A DNA stretch of 64,000 nt. Origin: Thalassotalea agarivorans (GTDB taxonomy: Bacteria > Pseudomonadota > Gammaproteobacteria > Enterobacterales > Alteromonadaceae). The stretch is from the NCBI RefSeq assembly GCF_030295955.1, contig NZ_AP027363.1:2046001-2110000 (forward strand), read 5' to 3'. The notes below the pieces were generated by a model. It was not told the DNA's origin, made no database searches, and was given only the letters and a program-made list of their open reading frames with translations. Position 1 is the first letter of the stretch, and the number at the start of each line of letters is the position of its first letter. The translations under genes were made by a program, and so were the position numbers. Shown in pieces: positions 9,941 through 21,441 of the stretch.

Positions 9941-9954
9941 TGAAAACGTTCTCC
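9941..9954. promoter_or_regulatory. Predicted LacI-family operator, sulfatase/GH95 operon
   Basis: TGAAAACGTTCTCC is an imperfect palindrome centred on AACGTT and matches the TGRnAACGTTnYCA pattern found before other PUL genes. It lies 66 bp before the first sulfatase gene of the operon, in a 160-bp intergenic region. The regulator encoded at 33037-34041 is the inferred binder. Confidence 0.65.
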
Positions 9955-10035
9955 CTGTTTTAAACCCTCATATACAATACTTTGCATAACAAAACAAAAA
10001 GAAATCAATGGGAACGATAAACAACTAATTATTAC

Positions 10036-11550
10036 TTACTTATCAGTGATGGTCACGCTACCACCAGACGTCCATTTAGCTAAGAGTTTTTGCCAAGGTG
10101 TTACATCCCAATTCAGGCCATTGCCCTGAATAATTGCCGATCTCAGCATTTTAACCGCAGCAGGAAAGTCTCTATTTTCCTCTTTAGATAATGCAATCGC
10201 TTTTAGGTATTTATATTCAGGGTTATCCGATTGGTTATCGGCTATGTCGCTTAAGTACTGATTGGCACCGGGTAAGTCGTGCAATGTTTGCGATTGCGCT
10301 AGCATTTTTAGTTCAGCAAGTTTTAACTTAGCAGCAATATGTCCGTGTGAAGCGGCGCGTTCAAACCAAAATAATGCTTTGGCTTCATCATGCACCACCC
10401 AAGGGCTGTCTAATAACATTCTAGCCAAGCGATACTGTGCTTGCGGTAAGTCGTCATTGGCGGCTTCATACATCCAGTGTATCGCTTGCGATGTTTTTTT
10501 TTGCTGACGATATAGCAACAAACTGTATTCGTACTTTGCAAGCTTGAAATCATTGTTCGCCGCTTGCTCAAACAGCGACTCTACTTCCCCATCCTCACGT
10601 GCTAACCACTTAAAGTTCATTAAGGTCATGGCGTAAGTATATTGATCCTTTATATCCTCGCTGTCTTTTAGTGTATTTGCTTGGCGAACAATATTTTTGT
10701 AAAAACGGTAATAGTCATTTCTCATGCGATACTTATTAAAGCTCGCAAGTCCAAGGTAAGTTCGACTTGTAAAGGCGACAGGCACTTCTTTAAACATCGG
10801 CACTGGAAAGCTATTCATTGACAGGTTAAATAAAGCAGAATCAACTTTACCACTGGATTTCACCGTTGTGATGTTTCTGATCGAACCGTCAGCTTCAATA
10901 TCATAATCAACAATTAAAAAGAAAGGGTCGATAACATCAAAGCCATCTTGAGTGGCATAACCAGTGAAATCGTCAAAGCCTTCATTAAAATCTGGGGAGT
11001 CTAAACTACCACCATAGATGTTTTCCCCTAAAAACTCATCGTTTGTTTGAAGTTCTACCTCTTCTACACTGTCATAATCATCAAATTGTACCTGTAGTGT
11101 TAAATTCTTTTCGTTCACTATAGGTTTAAAGTTTTGGTTGATGCCCTGCTGTTTATAAGACGACTTAGAACGTTCGATTAAGGCAGTTATCTTGGCTTTT
11201 TCTTCAGGCTGAACGTTCGCAATCAAGCTTTTAACAATGTCATTGGCATTATCGTAGTTAAAGTCTGCCGCTAACGAAAACCAGATAAGTGCTTTCATAC
11301 TATCAGCTTGTACACCTAACCCTTTATATTGCATGACCCCTAAGCGATAGAACACTTTAGGGTTTTCACTGTCAACTAGCGCCAAATAGGCGCTAAACGC
11401 TTGCTCAAATTTTTGATTTGCATATAAATCATCGGCGACAGTTAATTCGCTAGCCTGGGGCATAAAGCTCACTGACATTAACGACAAAAAGACAAAGATG
11501 ACCAGACGAGAACTAAAAGAACGACAATTGGGCTTATTTTTGTGAGACAT
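10036..11550 (-). CDS. Sel1-repeat protein with an embedded TonB-C-like domain
   Basis: A 504-aa protein with a signal sequence or N-terminal anchor (about residues 15-36). Sel1-like repeats come first (about 38-120; RLGVMQYKGLGVQADSMKALIWF). A segment resembling the TonB C-terminal fold follows (about 205-270; VDYDIEADGSIRNITTVKSS). More Sel1 repeats come near the C terminus (about 335-420; AQYRLARMLL and ALFWFERAASHGH). It is collinear with the protein at 21442-22764. Sel1 repeats mediate protein contacts; TonB-C domains contact TonB boxes of outer-membrane receptors. A periplasmic role linked to the PUL receptor is inference. It lies downstream of the surface-protein gene, beyond a terminator, with no operator of its own. 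Confidence 0.8.
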   Translation of the reverse strand: MSHKNKPNCRSFSSRLVIFVFLSLMSVSFMPQASELTVADDLYANQKFEQAFSAYLALVDSENPKVFYRLGVMQYKGLGVQADSMKALIWFSLAADFNYDNANDIVKSLIANVQPEEKAKITALIERSKSSYKQQGINQNFKPIVNEKNLTLQVQFDDYDSVEEVELQTNDEFLGENIYGGSLDSPDFNEGFDDFTGYATQDGFDVIDPFFLIVDYDIEADGSIRNITTVKSSGKVDSALFNLSMNSFPVPMFKEVPVAFTSRTYLGLASFNKYRMRNDYYRFYKNIVRQANTLKDSEDIKDQYTYAMTLMNFKWLAREDGEVESLFEQAANNDFKLAKYEYSLLLYRQQKKTSQAIHWMYEAANDDLPQAQYRLARMLLDSPWVVHDEAKALFWFERAASHGHIAAKLKLAELKMLAQSQTLHDLPGANQYLSDIADNQSDNPEYKYLKAIALSKEENRDFPAAVKMLRSAIIQGNGLNWDVTPWQKLLAKWTSGGSVTITDK

Positions 11551-11595
11551 AACATTGACCTATACAACAATAGAAAAGCTAAAAACAGATAAAAA

Positions 11596-11622
11596 AAAAG
11601 CTATTCCAAATGAATAGCTTTT
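11596..11622 (-). terminator. Rho-independent terminator after 11642-13312
   Basis: On the minus strand AAAGCTATTC pairs with GAATAGCTTT around a short loop and is followed by a run of nine T. It lies 20 bp past the stop of the surface-protein gene and should limit read-through into the Sel1 gene. Confidence 0.85.
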
Positions 11623-11641
11623 AACACAGCATTGAACGCTC

Positions 11642-13312
11642 TTATTTTGTTATTTTACGAGCGCGTCTAACAAACATTGATAGACCTAACAGGATAAATG
11701 CATAAAGTCCCATGCTTCCTGAGTCTGGCTTCTCTTGTTCTGTTTTCAAAATAGTTGCTGTAAGTGTTACCGTTTCCTCAGTGCCATAAGACTTGCCGTC
11801 ATGACGCATTTCATTGTTGGTAATGGTCACGGTAAAGGTAACGTCAGTATCAGCATTTAACTCAGGTACCATAAACGATGCTTTAGACGTATCTGCAGCA
11901 GTTAACGTTAGTGGTGCACCTGATGAAGCCCAATTAAAGTTCAATTCAAAACCTTCACTGTCTGTCGTTTCCGTTGCATCTAAGATGACGAAGTCGCCAC
12001 TTTGTAACACTGTAGAACCTTCAGCAACGCCCAGAAGTGCAGCTTTTGCCATAATTTCAGATGGTTTTTTAAGAATATCAACGGTGAATTGTGCTGACAC
12101 GGTAGATAACTTACCTGCAACAGTAAGTTCAAATACCGCTTGCTCTACACTTTGAACACCTTCTGGTGCAGTAAATACTAAGTTACCGTTTTCAATGGCA
12201 ACCTCGATAGGTGAGCCAGAAACTTGTGCCCATGTAAAGGTCGCATTCTCATGATTTGGTACTGACTTACTCGTATCGATAGTAAAGCTATCGCCCGAAA
12301 TTAATTCTGCAAAAACACCACCTAAGTCAATTTTTACACTTTGAGTTGCGTCTTGCGGATAGCCGTCATTTACATCAAGAACGGTATCGTTATCGTCATC
12401 ATCATCAATAACTAAATCTGTTGCATCCATACATGCCTGATCACAAGCTTTGTTATAGTCATCAGGCATACCATCTTTGTCGGTATCAACTGATGCTGCT
12501 GGATCTGTTGGGAAGACATCATACAAATCACTTACGCCATCTTCGTCCATATCGGGAATCGGAGGCCCTTGTAGTGACATATTATCAACCCACATTCTGG
12601 CATATTCTGTGTTTTTGATTGCTGCAGGTTCTTGATCTACTGTACGTAAATATACTTTTACTGGATGTGCCAGGTCGATATCATCCGGCACAGTAAAACT
12701 GTCTGTTACGTTCACCCATGTATTGTCTGACATAACAGTGTTTTCAAGCGTCACATAAGTGACTTCTACATTGCCATTTTCGTCAAGTGGAGCACCGACT
12801 TTCGAATAAGCATAAGCCCAAACAAACGTACCTTTAGTGTAACCATCTGCCGATAAGTTATAGGTTTCGCCAATTTGTAAACCTTCCACTTCCCTCGCTA
12901 AACCGGCACCATGTTCTTGTCTAGCATGGTTGAAGAAAGCAACAGCTGTATCGTTACCTTCCGGTGGACCTTCTGCTAGCTTAATTGAAGTTGGACCAGC
13001 TTTTTGCGTTCGCGTAGCATTAACAAAACGTGTCCAACCTTTACCTACATGGCTATATGCTGGTACGGCAACTTCTTCGCCATTTTCATTTGTTTCAGTG
13101 CGTTGTAAAAATATCGAACCTTCAGCATCATAGGCTAACTGCCCTTTACCCCAACCTTCTGTCTGGAAACCAGTTAAGCCTTCCAAATCGCCATCTGGAA
13201 AATACTCAAATAAATCATCATTCGCAAATGATGATGCGCTCGCTAGCATAAACGTAGCGGTAATAACCGAAGCAACTTTGTTTTTTAATAATATGCTCAT
13301 ATTGTTTCTCAT
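11642..13312 (-). CDS. Cell-surface protein with TSP3-like repeats, Ig/PKD-like domains and a GlyGly-CTERM-like tail
   Basis: A 556-aa exported protein of unknown function. It has a signal peptide (to about residue 30), a beta-rich region (about 32-255) that could be a carbohydrate-binding-type domain, Asp-rich calcium-binding repeats of the thrombospondin type-3 kind (about 257-325; DMDEDGVSDLYD, DTDKDGMPDD), and two Ig/PKD-like domains (about 330-520). The C terminus is Ser/Gly, then a hydrophobic segment, then RRARK, which fits GlyGly-CTERM sorting signals processed by rhombosortase. ATG 13300 (MSILLKN) is an alternative start. The operator 30 bp upstream and the PUL setting suggest that it holds polysaccharide at the cell surface; that is inference. 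Confidence 0.78.
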   Translation of the reverse strand: MRNNMSILLKNKVASVITATFMLASASSFANDDLFEYFPDGDLEGLTGFQTEGWGKGQLAYDAEGSIFLQRTETNENGEEVAVPAYSHVGKGWTRFVNATRTQKAGPTSIKLAEGPPEGNDTAVAFFNHARQEHGAGLAREVEGLQIGETYNLSADGYTKGTFVWAYAYSKVGAPLDENGNVEVTYVTLENTVMSDNTWVNVTDSFTVPDDIDLAHPVKVYLRTVDQEPAAIKNTEYARMWVDNMSLQGPPIPDMDEDGVSDLYDVFPTDPAASVDTDKDGMPDDYNKACDQACMDATDLVIDDDDDNDTVLDVNDGYPQDATQSVKIDLGGVFAELISGDSFTIDTSKSVPNHENATFTWAQVSGSPIEVAIENGNLVFTAPEGVQSVEQAVFELTVAGKLSTVSAQFTVDILKKPSEIMAKAALLGVAEGSTVLQSGDFVILDATETTDSEGFELNFNWASSGAPLTLTAADTSKASFMVPELNADTDVTFTVTITNNEMRHDGKSYGTEETVTLTATILKTEQEKPDSGSMGLYAFILLGLSMFVRRARKITK

Positions 13313-13341
13313 TACTGATTGTCAGTGTTGTTATTATAAAG

Positions 13342-13355
13342 GGATAACGTTTTAC
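13342..13355. promoter_or_regulatory. Predicted LacI-family operator, surface-protein gene
   Basis: GGATAACGTTTTAC, centred on AACGTT, lies 30 bp upstream of the 13312 start codon, where it could cover the promoter or block elongation. A second copy lies 184 bp further upstream. Confidence 0.65.
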
Positions 13356-13525
13356 CTAATTTACACAATATTGACAGTTTGTAAATAGTGAATTGTAATA
13401 TTTTTGTAGCCTATTCTATCGTAAAAAACAGCAAATCAAGCCACAGACCTTTATAGTATTGACGTACACATACGATGAGTTAAATAAAAATTGTTCGCAT
13501 AGAAATAACAATACTTAACAAATAA

Positions 13526-13539
13526 TGGCAACGTTATCT
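13526..13539. promoter_or_regulatory. Predicted LacI-family operator, distal copy
   Basis: TGGCAACGTTATCT, centred on AACGTT, lies between the end of the GH2 gene and the surface-protein gene. With the copy at 13342 it forms a spaced pair of the kind that allows repression by DNA looping. Confidence 0.5.
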
Positions 13540-13553
13540 CTTCTTGCAATAAT

Positions 13554-13580
13554 GCGAGTGACGTTCGACGTTACACTCGC
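13554..13580. terminator. Hairpin after the GH2 gene
   Basis: GCGAGTG (13554-13560) pairs with CACTCGC (13574-13580), and the intervening ACGTTCGACGT extends the stem. It lies 14 bp past the stop of the minus-strand GH2 gene. No T-run follows on the minus strand, so a rho-independent function is uncertain. Confidence 0.45.
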
Positions 13581-13593
13581 AGTATATGTCGAA

Positions 13594-16809
<3,216 letters not shown>

Positions 16810-16870
16810 TTAGTCCTCGTTTAAAAAAGCGAGATACTGGCAGCCATTTTAAATAGCAAACAAGCATCCC

Positions 16871-16884
16871 TGAAAACGTTTTGA
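16871..16884. promoter_or_regulatory. Predicted LacI-family operator, divergent GH2/sulfatase promoter (copy 1)
   Basis: TGAAAACGTTTTGA, centred on AACGTT, lies 68 bp upstream of the GH2 start. It is the weaker of two copies in this divergent region because the right half lacks the usual C. Confidence 0.55.
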
Positions 16885-16928
16885 TTGTTATTATTTAAGG
16901 TTTGCAAGGATAGAGAATAATAAAATAG

Positions 16929-16942
16929 TGGGAACGTTGCCA
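16929..16942. promoter_or_regulatory. Predicted LacI-family operator, divergent GH2/sulfatase promoter (copy 2)
   Basis: TGGGAACGTTGCCA is nearly perfectly palindromic, and its flanking G and C extend the symmetry. It lies 53 bp upstream of the sulfatase ATG at 16995 and 58 bp, centre to centre, from copy 1. Confidence 0.7.
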
Positions 16943-16994
16943 CTTTTAATTTATAGTAATTGAAAACTGATAACTAAAATAATAGAAACTCGCT

Positions 16995-18437
16995 ATGAAC
17001 AAGTTTATTCTTTTACTTTCTTTACTTACTGTCGTTGTTAGCCAACCAGTGCTTTCAAATGAAAAACCTAATTTCATCATTATCTTAACTGACGACCAAG
17101 GTTATGGTGATGTTGGCTTCAATGGTAGCAAGGAGATCATCACCCCGAATATCGACCGAATTGCTACCGAAGGTGCGAAGTTTAGCAACGGTTACGTGAG
17201 CTATGCCGTTTGCGGTCCTAGCCGAGCGGGTTTGTTAACGGGTCGATATCAAGGGCGTTTTGGTTTTGATCGAAATCCGCATATGGATCCAACAGATCCG
17301 ACAGCAGGTGTCCCGTTGGACGAAAAAATGATTTCCGAAGTGTTAAAGCCTGCCGGGTATACCTCAAGTATTATTGGCAAATGGCATATGGGTACTCACC
17401 CTACTTTACGTCCGAATAAACGAGGTTTCGATTATTTCTATGGTTTCCTTTCTGGCGGACATCGTTATTTTCCTGAAGACTTGATTTACGACAGTGTTGA
17501 GCAGGGACTCGAGCAAGAAAACCCAAAGAAACAATGGCTTTCTTGGTATTACACAAAAATTCTCGAGAATGAATCCATTGTCGAAACAGATGAATACCTT
17601 ACCGATGAACTTTCAACGGCTGCAGTCGAGTTTATAAAACGTGAAAAGGACAATCCCTTTTTTATATACCTTGCATACAATGCGCCGCATGCACCTATGC
17701 AAGCAACCAAAGAATACTTAGACAGAAACAAACACATACCAAAAGGGAAAAGACGCACCTATGCCGCTATGGTTACAGCAGTAGATGACGGTGTTGGTCG
17801 TATTCTAAAGACCTTGAAAGAACAAGGAATTGATGACAATACGCTTGTCGTATTCTTATCAGACAATGGTGGTCCTGAAACAAAGAATGGCTCAGATAAT
17901 GGACCACTGAGGGGTGCTAAAGGCGATTACCATGAAGGTGGCATACGTGTTCCATTTGCTATGCGATGGCCGGCTAAAATCCCAAGTGGTCTCGTTTACG
18001 ACAACCCTGTCATTTCGCTAGATTTAATGGCAACTTTTGCCGCTTTAGCAAAAGCTCCTATTAATCCAAACAAGCCATTAGACGGCGTAAATTTACTTCC
18101 ATACCTCACTGGCACCAATAAAGGCGCGCCACATGACATTCTGTTTTGGCGAAACTTCGACAAAGGTATTGTGGCGGCTCGCGAAGGCAATAACAAAACA
18201 CTTTTCATCAAAAAGAGTAATAAGAAAGAGCTGTATAACCTTGAGCAAGATATATCAGAGTCTCGCAATTTAACTAAGGAAAACAAGCAGCACCAACAAA
18301 CCTTTGACACGCAACAATCAAAGATGACGGAATGGGAGTCTGGTTTAGCTAAAGAACCCGCTTTTAAAGGCCTAATCATCGCCAAAAAAGAGAATCAAAA
18401 GGCGACAAAAGCATATAAAAAACAACAGCAAAAATAG
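16995..18437 (+). CDS. Exported sulfatase (paralogue of 8442-9875)
   Basis: S1-family sulfatase of 480 aa with a signal peptide (about residues 1-21). Motifs are ILTDDQGYGDVGFNGS, C-G-P-S-R (Cys 73), GKWHMGTHP and LSDNGG. It is collinear with 8442-9875 over its whole length, so the two arose by duplication or share a recent ancestor. The C terminus is again basic and low in complexity (AKKENQKATKAYKKQQQK). It is one of only two plus-strand sulfatase genes and is paired divergently with the LacZ-type GH2. The next gene downstream is the IS-interrupted EF-hand/thioredoxin gene, 69 bp away. Confidence 0.94.
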   Translation: MNKFILLLSLLTVVVSQPVLSNEKPNFIIILTDDQGYGDVGFNGSKEIITPNIDRIATEGAKFSNGYVSYAVCGPSRAGLLTGRYQGRFGFDRNPHMDPTDPTAGVPLDEKMISEVLKPAGYTSSIIGKWHMGTHPTLRPNKRGFDYFYGFLSGGHRYFPEDLIYDSVEQGLEQENPKKQWLSWYYTKILENESIVETDEYLTDELSTAAVEFIKREKDNPFFIYLAYNAPHAPMQATKEYLDRNKHIPKGKRRTYAAMVTAVDDGVGRILKTLKEQGIDDNTLVVFLSDNGGPETKNGSDNGPLRGAKGDYHEGGIRVPFAMRWPAKIPSGLVYDNPVISLDLMATFAALAKAPINPNKPLDGVNLLPYLTGTNKGAPHDILFWRNFDKGIVAAREGNNKTLFIKKSNKKELYNLEQDISESRNLTKENKQHQQTFDTQQSKMTEWESGLAKEPAFKGLIIAKKENQKATKAYKKQQQK

Positions 18438-18440
18438 AAA

Positions 18441-18460
18441 CAAGGCATTTTTATGCCTTG
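18441..18460 (+). terminator. Hairpin after sulfatase 16995-18437
   Basis: CAAGGCAT, a TTTT loop and ATGCCTTG form a perfect 8-bp stem 3 bp past the stop codon. No T-run follows, so it may be a weak terminator or an mRNA 3'-end protector. Confidence 0.45.
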
Positions 18461-18713
18461 TACATTGCAGCTTAATAATAACAACGACTAACTAAAGCGA
18501 CTTTTTATGAAAACATTACTCTATACCGCACTTTATTGTTTTACTTTGCTAAACAGTAGCGCTTTATTCGCCAACCAGTTGAATATCAGCGATGGTGAAA
18601 AAAGCCGCTTTAATCAGCTAGATAGCAACAATGATGATGCGCTAGACAATATCGAGTTTAGAGAAACCACGAAAGGCTGGATGACTAAGGCAGGATGGTA
18701 AGGCCCCAGAATT

Positions 18714-19574
18714 CTAGACAGTTTCTAGCTCCTTAAAATAACGTTTCTCAAATTCGTTTGGAGAAACACCACCATTTGTACCATGATTTCTTTTTGAATT
18801 GTAGAAACATTCAATGTAGTCAAATATCTCAGCCCTTGCTTCGTCACGGGTTTTATAGATCTTACGTTTAACTCTGTCCTTCTTGAGCAATGAGAAAAAG
18901 CTCTCCGCCACGGCGTTATCATGGCAATTACCTTTCCGACTCATGCTAGCTTCCAAGTTGTGCTCTTTTAAGAAGCTACGCCAATCAGAGGAGGTATATT
19001 GGACTCCCTGATCAGAGTGAACCAGCACCTTACTTTGTGGTCTTCGACGCCATACGGCCATCAGTAAAGCATCGATTACTAGGTCAGATTTGGGGCTGCT
19101 TTTCATCGTCCAGCCAACGACTTTTCGAGAAAATAAGTCAATCACAACCGTGAGATATAGCCACCCCTCGTAAGTGCGGATATATGTGAAATCTGTCACC
19201 CACGTTTGATCGGGCTTATTCACCTTGAACTCCCTATTTAAAGTGTTAGGCGCTGCGGGATGTTGTTTATTATTTCCAAAGCCTCGGTGGCGTTTGTAAC
19301 CTCTGATAGCTTTAATTTTATTGGTTCGCATTATCCGATGGATGCGATTTTTACCGCATATCTCACCATCATTTTTCAAGTCAATCGTGATATTGCGATA
19401 ACCATAGGTACAGCCACTTTCGAGCCAGAATTGTTTAATCTTGCCCAACAGCCTTTGGTCTTCGATTGCACGATTACTCAATGGCTTTTTCTGCCAGGCA
19501 TAAAAACCACTGCGGTTGATGTTAAGAACCTGACACATTAACTCGACAGGATATTGCTTGAGTCGAGATTTCAC
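18714..19574 (-). CDS. IS3-family transposase OrfB (DDE integrase domain)
   Basis: A 286-aa transposase catalytic subunit. An HTH_21-like N terminus (about 15-75) is followed by an rve/integrase core with D128 (TWVTDFTYI), D188 (VHSDQGVQYTS) and E224 (NAVAESFF). The second and third are separated by 35 residues, as expected for IS3. Its start overlaps the end of orfA by 4 bp in another frame. In this family the active OrfAB fusion arises by -1 frameshifting, and A-rich AAAG motifs lie near the end of orfA. The frame is complete, so the element may be mobile. Confidence 0.95.
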   Translation of the reverse strand: MKSRLKQYPVELMCQVLNINRSGFYAWQKKPLSNRAIEDQRLLGKIKQFWLESGCTYGYRNITIDLKNDGEICGKNRIHRIMRTNKIKAIRGYKRHRGFGNNKQHPAAPNTLNREFKVNKPDQTWVTDFTYIRTYEGWLYLTVVIDLFSRKVVGWTMKSSPKSDLVIDALLMAVWRRRPQSKVLVHSDQGVQYTSSDWRSFLKEHNLEASMSRKGNCHDNAVAESFFSLLKKDRVKRKIYKTRDEARAEIFDYIECFYNSKRNHGTNGGVSPNEFEKRYFKELETV

Positions 19575-19864
19575 GAACGTGTACTTTTCTTTGACTCCCC
19601 TGCAAAGTACACGGCGGCCTCCTTTAAGATGTCACGTTCCATTGTAACCCGCTTTAATTCGGCTTTTAAGCGACGTATTTCATCAGATTGGGCATCATCT
19701 ACTTGACGCTGCTTGGCGGGCTTGGAATATCTTTTTACCCAATCATGAATGGACTTGTAGCTGACTCCCAATCGCTCAGCAACGGAAGTCATCGAGTGAC
19801 CTTGCTCTGTTACTTGTTTGACTGCTTGGATTTTAAATTCTTCTGTATAGCGCTGACGGCTCAT
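19571..19864 (-). CDS. IS3-family transposase OrfA (HTH)
   Basis: A 97-aa DNA-binding subunit with a helix-turn-helix (about residues 10-45; TSVAERLGVSYKSIHDWV) and a leucine-zipper-like coiled coil (about 60-85; EIRRLKAELKRVTMERDIL). The ATG is preceded by AGAGGTG. It recognises the terminal repeats and supplies the N-terminal part of the OrfAB transposase. Confidence 0.94.
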   Translation of the reverse strand: MSRQRYTEEFKIQAVKQVTEQGHSMTSVAERLGVSYKSIHDWVKRYSKPAKQRQVDDAQSDEIRRLKAELKRVTMERDILKEAAVYFAGESKKSTRS

Positions 19865-20569
19865 TATTACACCTCTTAGTTTTATATATTATAAAGCTAA
19901 GAACTGTTTAGTGAACTAGGGCCTTACCAGGACTTAGCGAGCAAGATCAAATCACTCAAACTAATAAACGATTTCGTCAGTATGATGCTGATAATAATAG
20001 TCTGTTAACTATCGAGGAGTTTGTCCTAAAAAATAGGCAACAAAACAGCGCTAAACAAACCAGTAAGAAACAAGTTGCTAAATCGCAGAGCAAAGCCAAA
20101 GAGATTGAAACAGCGGCTAATACGCCCTCTGAGCAATTACCTATAGCCCCTAGTTATCTTGGCACTGATAGCGCAGGTAACGAAGTTAACTTAGACGAAT
20201 TGCGAGGCAAAGTGGTGGTGGTTTCATTTTGGGTTTCGTGGTGTAAATCATGTAAAAACGAATTAGCTATTCTAAACAACTTACAACAGCAAGTAGGTAC
20301 CGATCTGTTGAAAGTTGTCGCGGTTGCGCTAAGTAAAGAAAATAAGCTGTCATTCAAAAAGTATCGTGAACAGTTAGCTGAATTAGATTTGACACTCACA
20401 CATGATAAGTTTGGTAAGATTGCTAAAAAATATGGCGTGGATAAGGCACCGCACCTATTCGTAATAAGTAAAGAAGGCAGAATTACGCTAGAACAAAGTG
20501 ATTATAAAAAGACGCCGGTTAATGCTTTGGTAGCAAACTTAAAACAAGAACTTGTGAAATAAACCACAA

Positions 20570-20596
20570 AAAAGTCGGCAAGGAATGTCGACTTTT
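20570..20596 (+). terminator. Terminator after the EF-hand/thioredoxin gene
   Basis: AAAAGTCG (20570-20577) pairs with CGACTTTT (20589-20596) around an 11-nt loop, and T-rich sequence follows. It lies 7 bp past the stop codon of the interrupted gene. Confidence 0.75.
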
Positions 20597-20735
20597 GTTT
20601 CATACTAAACAAGTGATTAAGGCGTTGCTGAACTTTCAGGTGAAAATGTTAGGTCTTGTTTAAGCAGACGATTTCATTAATCACGGTTCTGAAAATTAGG
20701 CATTGACCGCTTTGTGCCATGAACAACCGTTCAAA

Positions 20736-21281
20736 TTAACTTAGTTTCAGATCATAATCTCGATTATAGTCAATTCCTTGAGTTAGCCTTTGTCCTTTTA
20801 ACAATTTTTTATAAGACGATGGCATTACTCGAAAACTATTAACTTTAGTGCTGACCTTATCAATTAATTTTCGAATAATAAGCAATTTTTTTCTAGCTGC
20901 TTCACTATAATATGCTGAGCTAATTACAGTTTGAACGATTGTATCTGAAGCGGCTTCGCCACCAAGCAATATAGATATTGCCGATGGATTAAAGACTTCG
21001 TCAGTTTTAAATTTAATACCGTTACTACCATCCTTCATGGAAAGTTCCCTGCTATTGACGCTTGCAGATTTACTTAGGCACAAAAAAAGAGATTTGGGGT
21101 TTGGGTTTTCGTAATCGACTTGATACTGAGATAAATTCTCAGCATTTTCATAGATTCTTGGGTTTTGATTGAGATCACTTAATGATTGGACAAATTTAAA
21201 TTCACCAATTGAGTTCAGCAATTTAAACAACAGCTCTAAATCATGTCGATCTGCATATATTTCAACGCTCGAACCGTTCAT
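20736..21281 (-). CDS. Hypothetical protein, 181 aa
   Basis: I do not recognise a family. The ATG is preceded by AAGGAGT at good spacing, which supports a real gene. There is no signal peptide or membrane segment, so it is probably cytoplasmic. The N terminus reads like the start of a small alpha/beta domain (VEIYADRHDLELLFKLLNSIGEF). The C-terminal half has a helical, basic stretch (EAARKKLLIIRKLIDKVSTKV). It shows no visible link to polysaccharide use and stands alone between the interrupted thioredoxin gene and the end of the 31532-21442 operon. It could be an immunity- or regulator-like accessory gene, but nothing in the sequence decides this. Confidence 0.7.
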   Translation of the reverse strand: MNGSSVEIYADRHDLELLFKLLNSIGEFKFVQSLSDLNQNPRIYENAENLSQYQVDYENPNPKSLFLCLSKSASVNSRELSMKDGSNGIKFKTDEVFNPSAISILLGGEAASDTIVQTVISSAYYSEAARKKLLIIRKLIDKVSTKVNSFRVMPSSYKKLLKGQRLTQGIDYNRDYDLKLS

Positions 21282-21441
21282 TCAAACTCCTTGTAGTAAT
21301 CGATGTAGACAATAAAGATTTGTTTACTCTCAATGACTCTTAATCGCTCATTGCAGTCTGTCAGACCACATCTAACCCTGTCAATTATTAATGTCCGAGT
21401 GGATTGAGAATTCTCCATATTAAGGTAAAAAAAATACAGCG

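Larger units (their letters stand above)
18696..19929 (-). mobile_element. Complete IS3-family insertion sequence
   Basis: A 1234-bp element with imperfect terminal inverted repeats. The left end is TGGTAAGGCCCCAG; the right end, read inward, is TGGTAAGGCCCTAG, and similarity continues to about 34 bp (shared ACAGTT and TAGC). A 3-bp direct repeat GGA flanks it (18693-18695 and 19930-19932), the usual IS3-type target duplication. Inside are orfA (19864 to 19571) and orfB (19574 to 18714), both open and opposite in direction to the interrupted gene. No second copy lies in this window. Confidence 0.95.
18507..20562 (+). pseudogene. EF-hand/thioredoxin-like (TlpA/ResA-type) gene split by an IS3-family element
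   Basis: The 5' part (18507-18695) encodes a signal peptide and one EF-hand loop (LDSNNDDALDNIEF). The 3' part (19933-20562) encodes a second EF-hand (YDADNNSLLTIEEF), a basic linker and a thioredoxin-like domain with W-C-K-S-C. Removing the IS plus one GGA target copy joins the halves in frame to 272 codons, giving a periplasmic calcium-binding thiol-disulfide protein. With the IS present, translation stops inside the left inverted repeat after 64 residues. Frames on both sides are otherwise intact, so the insertion looks recent. A role with the sulfatases (redox care of periplasmic enzymes) is only suggested by position. Confidence 0.9.

Noticed and set aside
20613-20735. Stretch beginning AAGGCGTTGCTGAACTTTCAGG resembling the end of an insertion sequence
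   Set aside because: No matching inverted end, no transposase fragment and no target duplication were found nearby, so it is only an impression.
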